Shown: positions 44,566 to 64,000, counted from the stretch's first letter. The stretch is 64,000 bases of DNA from Leptospira sanjuanensis (GCF_022267325.1 NZ_JAIZBG010000001.1:2023501-2087500); one strand, 5' to 3'. Numbers and translations are program-made. Notes: generated by a model not told the origin, from the letters alone.

Positions 44566-45146
44566 ATGAAACGCAACACAGGCAATCTGCTTCGGATTTT
44601 TTTCCTACTGATCGCCTGTGGATTGTCTTCGTTTCTTTTCGCGAATTGCAAAAAAGTAAATTACGAAAGAGTGGAGAAGGAACGGGAAAGCGGAGCTAAC
44701 GTTTCCATACGCAACTTCAAACGGGAAGCATACGACGCCCAAGGACAACTCCAGTGGGAACTGCGCGCGGAAGAATCCTACGTTTACGTGAACGATAATA
44801 AAACGATCTTTTACAACATCGATTTCGATCAGTACGAAGGCGGAAAATTCAAATCCAAACTTCTCGCCGAAAAAGGGGAGATCAATCACAAGACAAGATT
44901 GATGATTCTGGAAGGAAAAATTTTCTTACGAACCGAAGACAACAAAACCCTCATTGCCAAAACGATGGAATACAATATGGATACGAAAAAACTCGTCTCC
45001 GATTCGGAAGTGACCGTAAGCGCGGACGGAACCACGATCCGAGGAATCGGCCTTCGCGCAGACAAGGATTTGAATAAGTTCACGATTCTAAAACCGAGCG
45101 CGATCACACAGGGAGGCACCAATCCGCTCAAAGCGGCCGGTTCTCC

Positions 45147-45150
<4 letters not shown>
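44566..45150 (+). CDS. lptC: LPS export periplasmic protein LptC
   Basis: 194 residues. One N-terminal hydrophobic segment (about 10-26) is followed by a beta-jellyroll of the LptC family (NFKREAYDAQGQLQWELRAEESYVY, EKGEINHKTRLMILEG, LIAKTMEYNMDTKKLVSDSEVTV). It receives LPS from the LptBFG transporter and passes it to LptA. The segment ends LFANC with Cys28, a possible but atypical lipobox, so it might be lipidated rather than membrane-spanning. lptA follows with a 4-nt overlap. Confidence 0.87.
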
Positions 45151-46517
<1,367 letters not shown>

Positions 46518-46526
46518 GCTAAGAAT

Positions 46527-48670
<2,144 letters not shown>

Positions 48671-48672
48671 CC

Positions 48673-49609
48673 ATGTCGATGCCCGGAATCAACGTTTCGA
48701 ATATTCTCAACGAACACGAAGAGTTGGGTCTGCGTATGCTCGCGGGTGAAAAAGGGCTCACAAACCGGATCAACATGTCCGAGATCAATCGTCCCGGACT
48801 TTCTCTCACGGGATTTTACGAAAGTTTCGCACACGACCGGATTCAGATTTTCGGTAAAGGAGAATGGGCTTACATCACTTCCAGAACTCCCGAAGATCTA
48901 AAAAAGATCGCAGCGGATTTTTTCAGCTTCCATCTCAACTGCATCATCTTCACGCACGGAAACATGCCTCCTCCGATTTTTGTGGAGAACTGCGAACAAC
49001 TAGGTATTCCCTTGATGATCTCGGACGTTTCCACGCATAAATTCATCACTTTGATTTCGGGAATTCTAGATCGAAGCCTCGCACCGAGAACGATGCGGCA
49101 CGGAGTTTTGATCGAAGTATTCGGGATCGGAATTCTTCTTTCGGGAAAGAGCGGGGTGGGAAAAAGCGAAACCGCTCTCGAACTCATCGAAAGGGGGCAT
49201 CGTCTCGTCGCGGACGACATGGTGGAAATCCGGAGACTTTCTGAAAGTTATCTGATCGGAACTTGTTCGGATTTATTAAGGCACCACATGGAAATCCGTG
49301 GATTAGGAATTTTGAATATTAAGGATATATTCGGAATCGGATCGGTGCGCGACCACAAACTCATAGAACTCATCATTCATCTGGAAGAATGGACCGAAGA
49401 CAAGGATTTCGACCGAACGGGACTCGAAAACCCCACCGAAGAACTGTTAGGCGTTCAAATTCCTCTGATCAAGGTTCCGGTTCGTCCCGGAAGAAATATT
49501 CCGATCATCGTGGAAACGGCCGCGATGAATCAGCGTTTGCGCAAACTCGGCAAAAACGCGGCGCAGGAATTCAATCAAAAATTGAGTCAGTATTTACAGC
49601 AGGGCAAAG

Positions 49610-49638
<29 letters not shown>
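48673..49638 (+). CDS. hprK: HPr kinase/phosphorylase
   Basis: 321 residues. The N-terminal DRTGG-like domain (about 8-130) is followed by the kinase domain with P-loop GKSGVGKSETALEL, HRLVADDMVE, the HPr-binding MEIRGLGILNI and the signature VPVRPGRNIPIIVETAAMNQRL. It phosphorylates HPr on Ser46 and reverses the reaction with phosphate, sensing metabolic state. It is 2 nt after rpoN, and HPr starts 29 nt before its end, so the pair is coupled. No sugar-PTS gene lies nearby, so the HPr output here is probably regulatory. Confidence 0.96.
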
Positions 49639-49877
<239 letters not shown>

Positions 49878-49889
49878 AACCGAGACCTC

Positions 49890-51680
49890 ATGAACGACGA
49901 AACCAGATACTATCTAAGGGATCTTCTGATCTTAGGTTTGATCATCCTGCTTTCCGTTGTCCTCGCGGAATTGATCCAATTTTCCGGCAAGGATTCGTTT
50001 CCGGAAGATATCGGATTTCTGGATCGAATCGTCGTTTATATCTTTTATTTCATTCCTCTTTTTTCTCTTTCCCTTCTGATCTCCTATTTTTACAGAAACA
50101 AAAGAAATCTGGAAACGGGCAGACTCAAAAGTTCGATCCGATATCGTCTAACGTTGTCGTTTATCTTCGTCGCGCTTCTTCCTTCGGTTCCGATTCTCTT
50201 TCTTTCCTCGAACATCACCGGAAAACTCTACGAACGATTTTACGGGATCGACGTGGAAGAGGCGCTTTCATCCGGGGAAATGCTGATTCTAAACGAAGAA
50301 AAGCCGAAAAAGAAACTTCTCGTGGAAAAGACGCGCCTGTTGGAAAGTTTTTTACGAATGCAACCTTTGAGTCTCGAGGCGTTGATCGGAGCCGCTTCAA
50401 AATTGAATCTGATCCAGAGCGACGAATTCTATGTGGGAATTTACGAAAATGAAAAATCCGTTTTGGAAAACCGCGGATTAAAATATAGGCCGATCGATAA
50501 GAATTTCAAGATATTCTCTAAAGCTTCGGAATGGACCGAATTCTTAAGTTATCGTCCCGATTATTGTATGTATTTTATCCGAGTTCCGTTTCCGATCGGC
50601 AATTACGTTCTTCAAACCGGGATCCGAATCCACAAAGGAGAAGAGAAAATCGTATATTCTTTGATTTCTACGAGGAGGAATTACGATCGCGCGGACTTGG
50701 CAAAGGAAAAACTTCCGTATCGAATTCGCTTAACGTTCAGCATCATCACCGTTTCGATTTTTCTATTGGCGATTTACTTCTCTCTTTTGTTTGCGAGAAA
50801 GATCTCCAGACCGATCATCGAACTCGCCAACGCTACGCAAAAAATTTCTATGGGTGAAACCGATATCAACCTTGAAATCCGCGAAGCGGGAGAAATCGGA
50901 GCGCTTATCGATTCTTTCAATCAGATGGTTCAGGATCTGAAATCGAAAGACGCGGAACTCATGCGCAGTCAAAGAATCGCCGCCTGGAAGGAAGTGGCGC
51001 AGAGAATGGCGCACGAAATCAAAAATCCGTTAACACCGATCCAACTCTCTGCGGAGCGAATCCGCAGAAAAATGAAAACGGAAAATATAGAACAGTTTCA
51101 TGAAATCGTAGCGACGGGAACGGACACGATCATCAAACAGGTGCGCGTTCTAGAACACCTCGTGAACGAATTCTCCGATTTTGCGCGCATGCCCGCGCCG
51201 AAACTCATCAATCAAAACTTGGAACCCATTCTTCTGGAAGCCGTAAAGTTATTCGAACACACGCCGAAACTCAAAATCACCACGAACATCGCGAAAGGAT
51301 TTCCGCAGTTATTTCTGGATCAGAAAATCATACTTCGCGTTTTTACGAACCTCGTAAAAAATTCCGTGGAAGCGATCGAAAGAAAACGCGAAAAAGAGGG
51401 AACTCCCGATTACGAAGGTTCGATTTTAATCTCGGCGACATTGACAAGAAAGATTATGCGAAGAGTAGCGATCATTTCGATCGAAGACAACGGAATCGGA
51501 ATCTCTCCCGAACTGCAGCAGAAAGTGTTCGAACCGTATTATTCGACGAAAAACAGCAACACCTCCGGAATCGGTCTCGCGATCGTGCAGAAAAGTGTGA
51601 TTGACCACAACGGGCACATCTCTGTAGATTCTTCCCGTATGGGCGGTTGCCGTTTTCAAATCGAACTTCCCGTATCCTAA
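49890..51680 (+). CDS. ntrY: NtrY-like membrane sensor histidine kinase
   Basis: 596 residues. Several N-terminal TM helices (about 9-27, 48-68, 88-111) precede a periplasmic/PAS-like region, a further TM (about 276-297) and a HAMP domain (ARKISRPIIELANATQKISMG). HisKA has phospho-His in RMAHEIKNPLTPIQLSAERIRRK, a NtrY-type H-box, and the HATPase has NLVKNSVEAIE, DNGIGI and TSGIGLAIVQKSV. It pairs with the NtrX-like regulator 8 nt downstream. Signal unknown. Gene order follows HPr with a 16-nt gap. Confidence 0.9.
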   Translation: MNDETRYYLRDLLILGLIILLSVVLAELIQFSGKDSFPEDIGFLDRIVVYIFYFIPLFSLSLLISYFYRNKRNLETGRLKSSIRYRLTLSFIFVALLPSVPILFLSSNITGKLYERFYGIDVEEALSSGEMLILNEEKPKKKLLVEKTRLLESFLRMQPLSLEALIGAASKLNLIQSDEFYVGIYENEKSVLENRGLKYRPIDKNFKIFSKASEWTEFLSYRPDYCMYFIRVPFPIGNYVLQTGIRIHKGEEKIVYSLISTRRNYDRADLAKEKLPYRIRLTFSIITVSIFLLAIYFSLLFARKISRPIIELANATQKISMGETDINLEIREAGEIGALIDSFNQMVQDLKSKDAELMRSQRIAAWKEVAQRMAHEIKNPLTPIQLSAERIRRKMKTENIEQFHEIVATGTDTIIKQVRVLEHLVNEFSDFARMPAPKLINQNLEPILLEAVKLFEHTPKLKITTNIAKGFPQLFLDQKIILRVFTNLVKNSVEAIERKREKEGTPDYEGSILISATLTRKIMRRVAIISIEDNGIGISPELQQKVFEPYYSTKNSNTSGIGLAIVQKSVIDHNGHISVDSSRMGGCRFQIELPVS

Positions 51681-51688
51681 ACCGTTCC

Positions 51689-53027
<1,339 letters not shown>

Positions 53028-53035
<8 letters not shown>

Positions 53036-53879
53036 GGAAATACTCACAGGTCTGGGAAGAATCCTGGGCGATCTCCGTTTTTTGATCCAAAAAAGACAGG
53101 TTCCGATCCTGCAATTGGGCGGAGAAAAACCGCCCGAAACCACGGAACTCGTATGGAAAGAAGACTGGAGCCCTTCCGGACAAACGTCTCAGTCGCACGA
53201 CCTGGAATTGGAAGCGGAAGGCATCCAAGTCCGCAGACCCGCCAAGGCCGCGGAACGAAACTTCGTCTGCAAACTCTGTGCGGATCGAATCAGCGCGGTT
53301 CGAAACTTTCTCATCAAGGGAAGAAAACCCGTATTAGTACTTCATTATACCGGGGAGATCGCACCCGGCCGTCCTTCGTTTTCCAAAACTTCTCCCGATC
53401 AGATTTTTAGAACGAAGGAGGCGGAGGATCTTTTCGGAAGAATGATCCAAAAACAATTCGGCTTCAATCATCGGGAATTTTATTACCAGGAATATCCCGC
53501 TTGCATCTTCGCTCATTCCAAATCGAACGCGCAGGATTGGAAGCGCAGAACCGAAACGTGTGAGGCTCAGGTTAAGGAAACGATCGATTCCGAAAAGATC
53601 AAAGGAATCATTCTTTTGGGAACGAGTGCGATCGCGGTTTACGGAAAAGAAAAGGCGCTTGAGATGATGGGAAGAACGTTAGACTTTCTTCCCGGCATTC
53701 CCATGATCGTATTACGATCTCCCGAAGCGATCGTAGCGATCGAAACCAAACGCAAACATTTCAAAGGTGATAAAGAATCCTTCGAATTCGAGACGATCAA
53801 AAAAGAGGAGATCTCGATCAAGGAAAGTATTCTTACCCAACTCGCCCTGTTCCAAAACAAACTCAAGGACGTCCTTTGA
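53028..53879 (+). CDS. Family-4 uracil-DNA-glycosylase-like Fe-S protein, catalytic motifs altered
   Basis: 283 residues; not obvious, but the pattern fits the UDG superfamily, family 4. Four cysteines are spaced as a 4Fe-4S set: Cys81 and Cys84 (CKLCADR), Cys159 (YPACIF) and Cys178 (TETCEAQV). After the last comes IKGIILLGTSAIAVYG, matching the IKPKVIVALGxxA block, and GIPMIVLRSPEAI at the place of the HPS/HPA motif. That His is Arg-Ser here, and motif A is only weakly suggested by HYTGEIAPGRPSF. An N-terminal region of about 75 residues precedes the domain. It overlaps ntrX by 8 nt and priA by 4 nt. It could be a DNA-binding relic or a glycosylase with other specificity; remote homology is inference. 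Confidence 0.55.
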
Positions 53880-55819
53880 TTCACTACGCCGAAGTTGCTT
53901 TCGATCTTCCGGTGGAAGAAGACACGTTCACATACGAGGTTCCGCCGAACACGCGGATCGGCGTCCGCGTTTTAGCGAAACTCAGAAATCGGGAAGAAGA
54001 GGGGATCGTAGTCTCCGTTCATCAGAACGAACCGAAATACAAGGTTCTTCCGGTGGATAAGATCATCGATAAAACGCCGATCGTTCTTCAGGAACAGATC
54101 GATCTCGCGTATTGGATGAAGGATCAATACATCGCCTCTCTCGGAGAATGTATCTATAAGATGATTCCTGCGGGAAGAAGGCAGGTCAAACTCGAGGCAT
54201 TTCCGTCGGACGCGGAAGGAAAACCGGTAACGTTAAACGAAGAGCAGAATGTCGCTTATCAAAATATTCTTTCCACCTTCGGACAAACCGCGGTTCATCT
54301 TTTGTTCGGGATCACCGGCTCGGGCAAAACGGAAGTTTATATCCATCTCATTCGGAAGGCGCTGGAAACTCCGAACCGCTCCGTGATTCTTCTCGTACCC
54401 GAAATCAGTTTGACCTTTCATATCATCCGCAAACTGGAACTTATCTTTCCGGGACAACTCGCGGTGCTTCATTCGGCGCTGAAGGTTTCCGAAAAATTCA
54501 AGGCATACAACGAACTCTTGAGCGGTAAAAAAAGGATCGCGGTCGGAACGAGAAGCGCGATCTTCGCTCCGGTTTCGAATCTCGGCCTCGTAATCATCGA
54601 CGAAGATCATGATTCTTCCTTTAAGGAACATTCGAGCCCGAGATACCACGCGCGTCAGGTCGCGATGCAGCGTTGCAAAACAAACAACGCCGTTCTCGTC
54701 ATGGGAACCGCCACGCCTTCTTTGGAAATTTATCACCTCGCCAAAGAAGGAAAGATTCATCTTCACACTTTGACCAAACGACCCGAAGGGGTTCTGCCCC
54801 CGACCGTCCGCATCGTGGAGAATCAAAAGGAATCGAACGTTCTCAGTTCGGAACTTTCCTTTGCGATCAAACAGCGATTGGATAAAAAAGAACAGGTCAT
54901 TCTTCTTTTGAATCGAAGAGGATACAGCCCTTTGATTTTTTCACCGGCGACTTCCTCGTATGTTCCTTGTCCGAACTGCACGACCAATCTTTGTTATCAC
55001 AAAAAAGGAACGGCGATCTGTCATCTCTGCGGTCATACCGAAACCTTGGATTCTTTGGAAAAAAGAATGGGGGAAAGTCTGACCCTCAAGGGAACCGGAA
55101 CGCAGAAGCTGGAGGAGAATCTTCTCGAAGCGTTTCCGAATACGAGAGTGGAACGACTCGATCAGGATTCGATCCAGGACCGAAGTTTGTTAAACGAAGT
55201 CATATCCCGTCTTCTGGGGGGAGAAATCGACATTCTCACCGGAACGCAGATGATCGCAAAGGGACTTGACGCGTCTCAGGTTACGTTAGTCGGCGTTTTG
55301 AACGCGGGAATCGGACTCGGACTTCCGGACTTTCGAGCCAACGAACGAGTCTTTTCCCTTTTGACCCAGGTCGCAGGAAGGGCAGGCCGTTCGAAGCTAA
55401 AGGGAGAAGTGTTGATCGAAACCAACGCTCCCGATCATCCCGTGATTCAAATGGCGACGAGTCAAAACTACATTCAATTTTATGAATCCGAAATCCCCGT
55501 TCGGAAGGATCTTTTTTATCCCCCGTTTTCAAGACTTGTTCGAATCGTTTCCCGTTCCAAGGACGAACAGGTTTCGCTCGATACCATCGAACTCGTATTC
55601 GGCGTTTTGAAAAAATACTTTCCTTCCAAGGATACGGTTTTGCTTGGACCCGCTCCTTGTCCGTTTTATAGAATCGATTCCAACTTCCGCAATCATATCA
55701 TTCTCAAAACGTCTTCTCTTACGGCTTGGAGAGAAATTTTTAAAAAAGAGATTCGTCCTTTGAAACTTTCCAAAAAAGTGTATTTGGAAATCGACTTCGA
55801 TCCTCTGGATTTGGTGTAA
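53876..55819 (+). CDS. priA: Primosomal replication restart helicase, reduced zinc sites
   Basis: 647 residues, TTG start overlapping the preceding stop. PriA reloads the replisome at stalled forks. N-terminal DNA-binding region (1-110), Walker A GITGSGKTE at 145-153, DEDH at 242-245 (usually DEEH), NRRGYSP and GTGTQKLEENL. E. coli PriA has eight zinc Cys; only the inner group remains: Cys365, Cys368, Cys382 and Cys385 (CPNC, CHLC). The first pair (CHDC in E. coli) reads SPATSS and the last pair lies in a stretch SLEKRMG without Cys. The protein is also about 85 residues shorter than E. coli PriA. Confidence 0.93.
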   Translation: MIHYAEVAFDLPVEEDTFTYEVPPNTRIGVRVLAKLRNREEEGIVVSVHQNEPKYKVLPVDKIIDKTPIVLQEQIDLAYWMKDQYIASLGECIYKMIPAGRRQVKLEAFPSDAEGKPVTLNEEQNVAYQNILSTFGQTAVHLLFGITGSGKTEVYIHLIRKALETPNRSVILLVPEISLTFHIIRKLELIFPGQLAVLHSALKVSEKFKAYNELLSGKKRIAVGTRSAIFAPVSNLGLVIIDEDHDSSFKEHSSPRYHARQVAMQRCKTNNAVLVMGTATPSLEIYHLAKEGKIHLHTLTKRPEGVLPPTVRIVENQKESNVLSSELSFAIKQRLDKKEQVILLLNRRGYSPLIFSPATSSYVPCPNCTTNLCYHKKGTAICHLCGHTETLDSLEKRMGESLTLKGTGTQKLEENLLEAFPNTRVERLDQDSIQDRSLLNEVISRLLGGEIDILTGTQMIAKGLDASQVTLVGVLNAGIGLGLPDFRANERVFSLLTQVAGRAGRSKLKGEVLIETNAPDHPVIQMATSQNYIQFYESEIPVRKDLFYPPFSRLVRIVSRSKDEQVSLDTIELVFGVLKKYFPSKDTVLLGPAPCPFYRIDSNFRNHIILKTSSLTAWREIFKKEIRPLKLSKKVYLEIDFDPLDLV

Positions 55820-55843
55820 AAAAGTTTTAGGACACGCGTTACT

Positions 55844-57779
<1,936 letters not shown>

Positions 57780-57783
<4 letters not shown>

Positions 57784-58424
57784 AAATTTCCGCATCCATC
57801 TTAGCCACAAAACTTACCGAACTCGGAAAAACCGTTCCTGATTACGATCCGACCGCCATCGATCTGATGCATATGGACGTCATGGACGGAAACTTCGTTC
57901 CGCAGATCAGCTTTGGAGAAGCCCTCAGCAAAGAAGTCAAAGCGCTCACATCGATTCCCTTGGACGTGCATCTCATGGTTTCCAAACCGGAGAATCACGT
58001 CTCCAAATACTACGAACTGAATCCGTATTGTATCACCTTTCATATCGAAACGACGGACTTTCCCGTTCGTCTCGCGCAGGAAATCAAAAGCCACGGAACC
58101 AAGGTGGGAGTTTCCTTAAACCCGGGAACACCGGTTTCCCACTTAGAAAACGTTCTGCCTTATATCGATTTAATTCTTCTGATGACCGTAGAACCCGGAT
58201 TTTACGGACAAAAGTTCATCGCAAACGGAATGGAAAAAATCCGCAAAGCGAAAGAACTCATCGGCTCCAGACCGATCGAACTCGAAGTGGACGGCGGAGT
58301 CAATGACACGAACATTCAAGAGTTAAAGAAGAACGGAGTGGATATCGTTGTAGTCGGCGCCGGACTTTATAAAACGGGCAATCCCGTAGACAACGCGAGA
58401 AATCTCAAATCTATCGCGAAATAA
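57780..58424 (+). CDS. rpe: Ribulose-phosphate 3-epimerase
   Basis: 214 residues, TTG start in TTGA overlapping the previous stop. TIM-barrel family markers: [10 protein letters not shown] near the start, [41 protein letters not shown] and [11 protein letters not shown]. It interconverts ribulose-5-P and xylulose-5-P in the pentose phosphate pathway. It is the last gene before the translation operon; 133 nt separate it from rpsP. Confidence 0.95.
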
Positions 58425-58455
58425 ACAACTTTGTCGTTTCCTGACGGATCATTCC

Positions 58456-58485
58456 TTGACAGGGGGACATATTGTCCAATATTGG
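58456..58485 (+). promoter_or_regulatory. Candidate promoter of the rpsP operon
   Basis: TTGACA at 58456-58461 is a perfect -35 box; 18 nt later TATTGG (58480-58485) is a partial -10 match (three of six). This lies 73 nt before the rpsP start, in the only intergenic gap ahead of the operon. The start site is not shown by sequence alone. Confidence 0.45.
58465..58477. promoter_or_regulatory. Palindrome between promoter boxes, candidate operator
   Basis: GGACA-TAT-TGTCC is a perfect 5-bp inverted repeat with a 3-nt spacer. It lies exactly between the proposed -35 and -10 boxes of the rpsP operon, a typical place for a repressor to block polymerase. It is short enough to occur by chance. Confidence 0.4.
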
Positions 58486-58554
58486 TAAAAATCATGCATT
58501 CTTTTTTCGGACGTTTTCGATCCGAAACGGTAGAATGGGTTAAAAGGAAAACAT

Positions 58555-58823
<269 letters not shown>

Positions 58824-58824
<1 letters not shown>

Positions 58825-59054
58825 TGGAAGAATTACTGAAGTACATTGTTGCTTCTCTCGTTGAATTTCCCGATGAAATCGTGATTCGGGAAATCGAAGG
58901 GGAAGAGCAAAACATCATCGAACTCAGAGTTTCCCCCAAAGACGTGGGAAAGGTCATCGGCAAGAACGGTCGTATCGCAAAATCCCTGCGCGCGATTCTT
59001 ACTGCGGCTTCCGTAAAAGCAGGAAAAAACTTCTCCTTAGAAATCATTGACTGA
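58824..59054 (+). CDS. khpA: KH-domain RNA-binding protein KhpA
   Basis: 76 residues, one KH domain with the GxxG-type loop in [15 protein letters not shown]. The opening [21 protein letters not shown] is typical of the KhpA (YlqC) family. It binds RNA, often as a pair with KhpB, and its place between rpsP and rimM is conserved in many bacteria. Overlaps rpsP by 1 nt and rimM by 8 nt. Confidence 0.95.
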
Positions 59055-59566
59055 AGAGTGGATTTCACTCGGTCAATTGGGCAAACCCTTTGGAATCAAA
59101 GGGTGGTTGCGTTTCAATGTCCGTGAATCCGTTCTCACAGAAATCAAACTTCCGGTCGTTTTAAAGCTCAGTAAGCCGGATCCGAATTTTCCCGTAAAAG
59201 AAATCACTCTTTTAGAAATCAAACCGCACACTGGAAAGTTTGTCGTTCGTTTTGAGGGAGTTTCGACCCCCGAAGAAGCGGAAAAATGGATCGGAGGTCT
59301 TTTGCACTTACCGCAAAACCTTCTTCCAAAAATCAAAACCAAAGACGAATTCTATATCCGGGATTTGATCGGTCTCCAAGCCGTGGATGAAACCGGAAAC
59401 CTTCTCCATTGGAAACTCACCGAGGTTCAGGACAATCCGGCGCATCCGATTTTGATCTTTGCAAAACAGGATGGGGAAGAAGTTCTCATACCGTTCATCG
59501 GAGTTTTTGTCGGGAAAGTCGACGTCCAAGCAAAAACCGTCGTATTGATTCGACCGGAGGTTTGGA

Positions 59567-59577
<11 letters not shown>
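59047..59577 (+). CDS. rimM: 16S rRNA processing/ribosome maturation factor
   Basis: 176 residues, TTG start. The N-terminal RimM beta-barrel begins [17 protein letters not shown], and a PRC-barrel follows with [16 protein letters not shown] and EVLIPFIG. RimM assists assembly of the 30S head and binds S19. It overlaps khpA by 8 nt and trmD by 11 nt, the classic rimM-trmD order. Confidence 0.95.
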
Positions 59578-60660
<1,083 letters not shown>

Positions 60661-60666
60661 ACCGGT

Positions 60667-61356
<690 letters not shown>

Positions 61357-61365
61357 ACCGGCCGT

Positions 61366-61392
61366 CGATCCGAAAGGATCGTTGTTTTCTTT
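61366..61392 (+). terminator. Hairpin with T-rich tail after rnhB
   Basis: CGATCC (61366-61371) pairs with GGATCG (61376-61381) around a GAAA tetraloop, followed by TTGTTTTCTTT. It may end or attenuate the translation operon before the FliK-position gene, which has its own good ribosome-binding site. Confidence 0.65.
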
Positions 61393-61440
61393 CCGGTCAC
61401 GGATTATGCGAGATAAAATTTGTATCAGGAAGGAATTCGA

Positions 61441-62184
61441 ATGAAACTTTCCGCCGACTTCTCCGGTGGAAACATGCTTCTTTTTTCCGGAAAAGAATCC
61501 GAGGCGGTGAAGTCCGGCGTCTTTTCCTGGAATACGAACGTAAAAGCTCTCGTTCTTGAAACCTTTCTTGGAGGCGCTTGGATTTCTTTCGGATCGAAAA
61601 AGATCAAAGTGAACACCGATTCAACTCCCTTGATAAAGGGAGAACTTCTGACTTTGACAGCAAAGCCGAACAAAAAAGGAATCGAACTTCGAATCTTAGA
61701 AAGAGAACTCAAAGGTTCGGAAAATTCTCCCTTGAAATTGGAGAACAAGGGTCTAAGCATACGGGAACTTTCCGAAAAACTGAGCGGAGGCGAGTTCAAG
61801 GACACGTCACCTGAAACCGCGGTATTCAAAGTTCTAAAATCGTATTACCCTTTTTTAGAATGGAATGCGGAATTACCGTATTTTCGTTGGGAATTTTCCG
61901 GAGGAAATGCGGAAGGGATTTTCGATCCAAAAGAGGAAACCAAAAAGTTCCTATTTCGGATCCAATCCGAAAAAACCGGAAAGACGATGGTTCTATTCTT
62001 ATGGAAGGAAACCGCGGGAGAAGACCTGCAAATCAGCGCTACGTTTGATAATTTTAAAATGTACTTGCATGCTTGCCAAAACAAAGAAAAATTTAAGAGA
62101 ATCCTAATCGAGTCGTCTGTGAGTTTTCAGGGATACAATTTGGCTTATAAACCGTCTCAAGCTCAAAAGGAATGGAATGCGTAG
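61441..62184 (+). CDS. Unrecognised protein in the FliK/YlqG position
   Basis: 247 residues from ATG 61441 with AAGGA 6-7 nt upstream; a TTG 21 nt earlier is less likely. No named domain is certain. The start has [14 protein letters not shown], the middle [16 protein letters not shown], and the C-terminal half is beta-rich ([38 protein letters not shown]). In Bacillus subtilis the gene between rnhB and ylqH is ylqG, a FliK-like hook-length-type protein, and the same FlhB-C gene follows here by direct abutment. The second half resembles a FliK C-domain in general composition, but I cannot prove homology. No signal peptide. Confidence 0.6.
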   Translation: MKLSADFSGGNMLLFSGKESEAVKSGVFSWNTNVKALVLETFLGGAWISFGSKKIKVNTDSTPLIKGELLTLTAKPNKKGIELRILERELKGSENSPLKLENKGLSIRELSEKLSGGEFKDTSPETAVFKVLKSYYPFLEWNAELPYFRWEFSGGNAEGIFDPKEETKKFLFRIQSEKTGKTMVLFLWKETAGEDLQISATFDNFKMYLHACQNKEKFKRILIESSVSFQGYNLAYKPSQAQKEWNA

Positions 62185-62450
62185 ATGATCAGTGTGGCTC
62201 TGAAATTTATTCCGAAACAAAACGACGCGCCTGTAATCACGGCTTCCGCTTCAGGACTTTTAGGAGACACGATTCGTAAAATTGCACAGAGAAATTCGGT
62301 TCCAATCGTTGAAAATCCGATTCTCGCGGAATCCCTTTCGGAACTACCAATCGGAACCGAAATTCCCGAAAATCTTTATAGGGCCGTTGGAGCGATATTC
62401 TCTATGATCCTGGAATTGGATTCAAATTCCGGAAAAAGGGAAATGTTAAA

Positions 62451-62454
<4 letters not shown>
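62185..62454 (+). CDS. FlhB C-terminal-domain protein (YlqH-like)
   Basis: 89 residues. Matches the cytoplasmic C-domain of flagellar export protein FlhB after the NPTH cleavage site: [43 protein letters not shown], and [23 protein letters not shown]. The membrane part and the NPTH motif itself are missing. Such stand-alone FlhB-C (FlhX) proteins can partly replace the FlhB tail in export control. It starts right after the previous stop and overlaps the HD-GYP gene by 4 nt. Confidence 0.85.
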
Positions 62455-63638
<1,184 letters not shown>

Positions 63639-63651
63639 TTTCTTTTTTTCT

Positions 63652-64000
63652 TTGAGCCGATTTAAAACGATCAAGGGTAAAGAAGGGGAAGAAATCGCCG
63701 CTCAATTTTTAATTTCGCTCGGACACGAAATTCTTGCGCGAAACTACCGTTATCTGCGTTTCGAGATCGACATAATTTCCACCAAAGAAGAAGTCCTTTT
63801 CTTCAACGAAGTCAAACACTGGAAAGAGTCTCAAGACTTCGATCCGCGTTTTACGTTCCATTCCGCAAAACAAAACCGGATGAGAACAGCCGCAAACGGG
63901 TTTCTTTCCCAACATGGTTCTTTCCGCGATCATTTTGTCTCATTCTGTCTTGTCTCCGTAAATGCGAAAAAGGGATGTGAATATTATCCTGACCTCTTTT
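63652..64000 (+). CDS. yraN: YraN/UPF0102 nuclease-fold protein (3' end outside window)
   Basis: The frame opens with TTG at 63652 and stays open to the window edge, giving 116 residues. It matches UPF0102: [27 protein letters not shown] followed by [21 protein letters not shown], where Glu, Asp and the E-x-K of a restriction-endonuclease-like fold sit. The family is near rnhB and topoisomerase genes in many bacteria; its role is uncertain, perhaps DNA processing. No ribosome-binding site is seen before the TTG, and no other start is available downstream of the HD-GYP stop, so translation may be coupled. Confidence 0.8.
   Translation, partial: MSRFKTIKGKEGEEIAAQFLISLGHEILARNYRYLRFEIDIISTKEEVLFFNEVKHWKESQDFDPRFTFHSAKQNRMRTAANGFLSQHGSFRDHFVSFCLVSVNAKKGCEYYPDLF

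Overview
The window is chromosomal DNA from a spirochaete, almost certainly of the genus Leptospira. The assignment rests on two FlaB-type flagellins, a protein resembling the Leptospira-associated DUF1564 family, CusCBA-like efflux genes, a separate rfaE1/rfaE2 pair, an rpoN-hprK-HPr-ntrYX block beside the LPS export genes, and spirochaete-style gene sequences throughout. Base composition looks mid-40% GC by eye, higher than L. interrogans, so I do not name a species. Coding density is high, many genes overlap by 1-30 nt, and TTG/GTG starts are common. I see no insertion sequence, prophage, CRISPR array or rRNA gene, and one tRNA.

Layout: 1-307 is the 3' end of tyrS. 353-1549 is a membrane-anchored NodB-like protein. 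On the minus strand, 6164-1647 holds an alpha/beta-hydrolase-like protein, peptide deformylase and an RND exporter, preceded by tRNA-Ala(GGC). 6529-9976 is a partner-switching signalling block: a coiled-coil protein, a GAF-GAF-GAF-SpoIIE-HATPase fusion and a STAS antagonist. 10068-14473 encodes a two-subunit biotin-dependent acyl-CoA carboxylase. 14707-25733, all minus, is one long chemotaxis operon: sensor kinase, receiver-HATPase protein, CheY, STAS, CheA, a tandem-PAS MCP, CheW, CheD and CheB. ispH follows (minus), then flaB (plus).

28219-34576 is a copper/silver-type CusCBA efflux operon led by a Cys/Met/His-rich probable lipoprotein. A second flaB lies convergent to it. 35944-39100 holds a cobalamin adenosyltransferase, a POT peptide transporter and an NlpC/P60 protein. 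After two minus-strand genes (DUF1564-like, Lon-N-like), 40477-53035 is a continuous plus-strand run that joins LPS sugar synthesis (rfaE1, rfaE2, kdsA), CTP synthase and LPS export (lptC, lptA, lptB) to sigma-54 (rpoN), HPr kinase, HPr and an NtrY/NtrX two-component pair. The order suggests that envelope biogenesis, sigma-54 transcription and HPr-based metabolic sensing are co-regulated.

53028-58424 holds a degenerate family-4-UDG-like protein, priA, fmt, a PASTA-repeat membrane protein and rpe. 58558-64000 is the rpsP-khpA-rimM-trmD-rplS-rnhB translation operon. It continues into a FliK/YlqG-position protein, a FlhB C-domain protein (YlqH-like), a degenerate HD-GYP protein and a truncated yraN, in an order resembling the Bacillus rpsP-rnhB-ylqGH region.

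The points most worth following are the UDG-like protein that keeps its cysteines but not its catalytic motifs, the PriA that has lost one of two zinc sites, the FlhB-C/FliK-like pair in the translation operon, the HD-GYP protein missing metal ligands, and the two separate STAS-containing signalling modules. I did not find a clearly new multi-gene system; most of the window is core chromosome.
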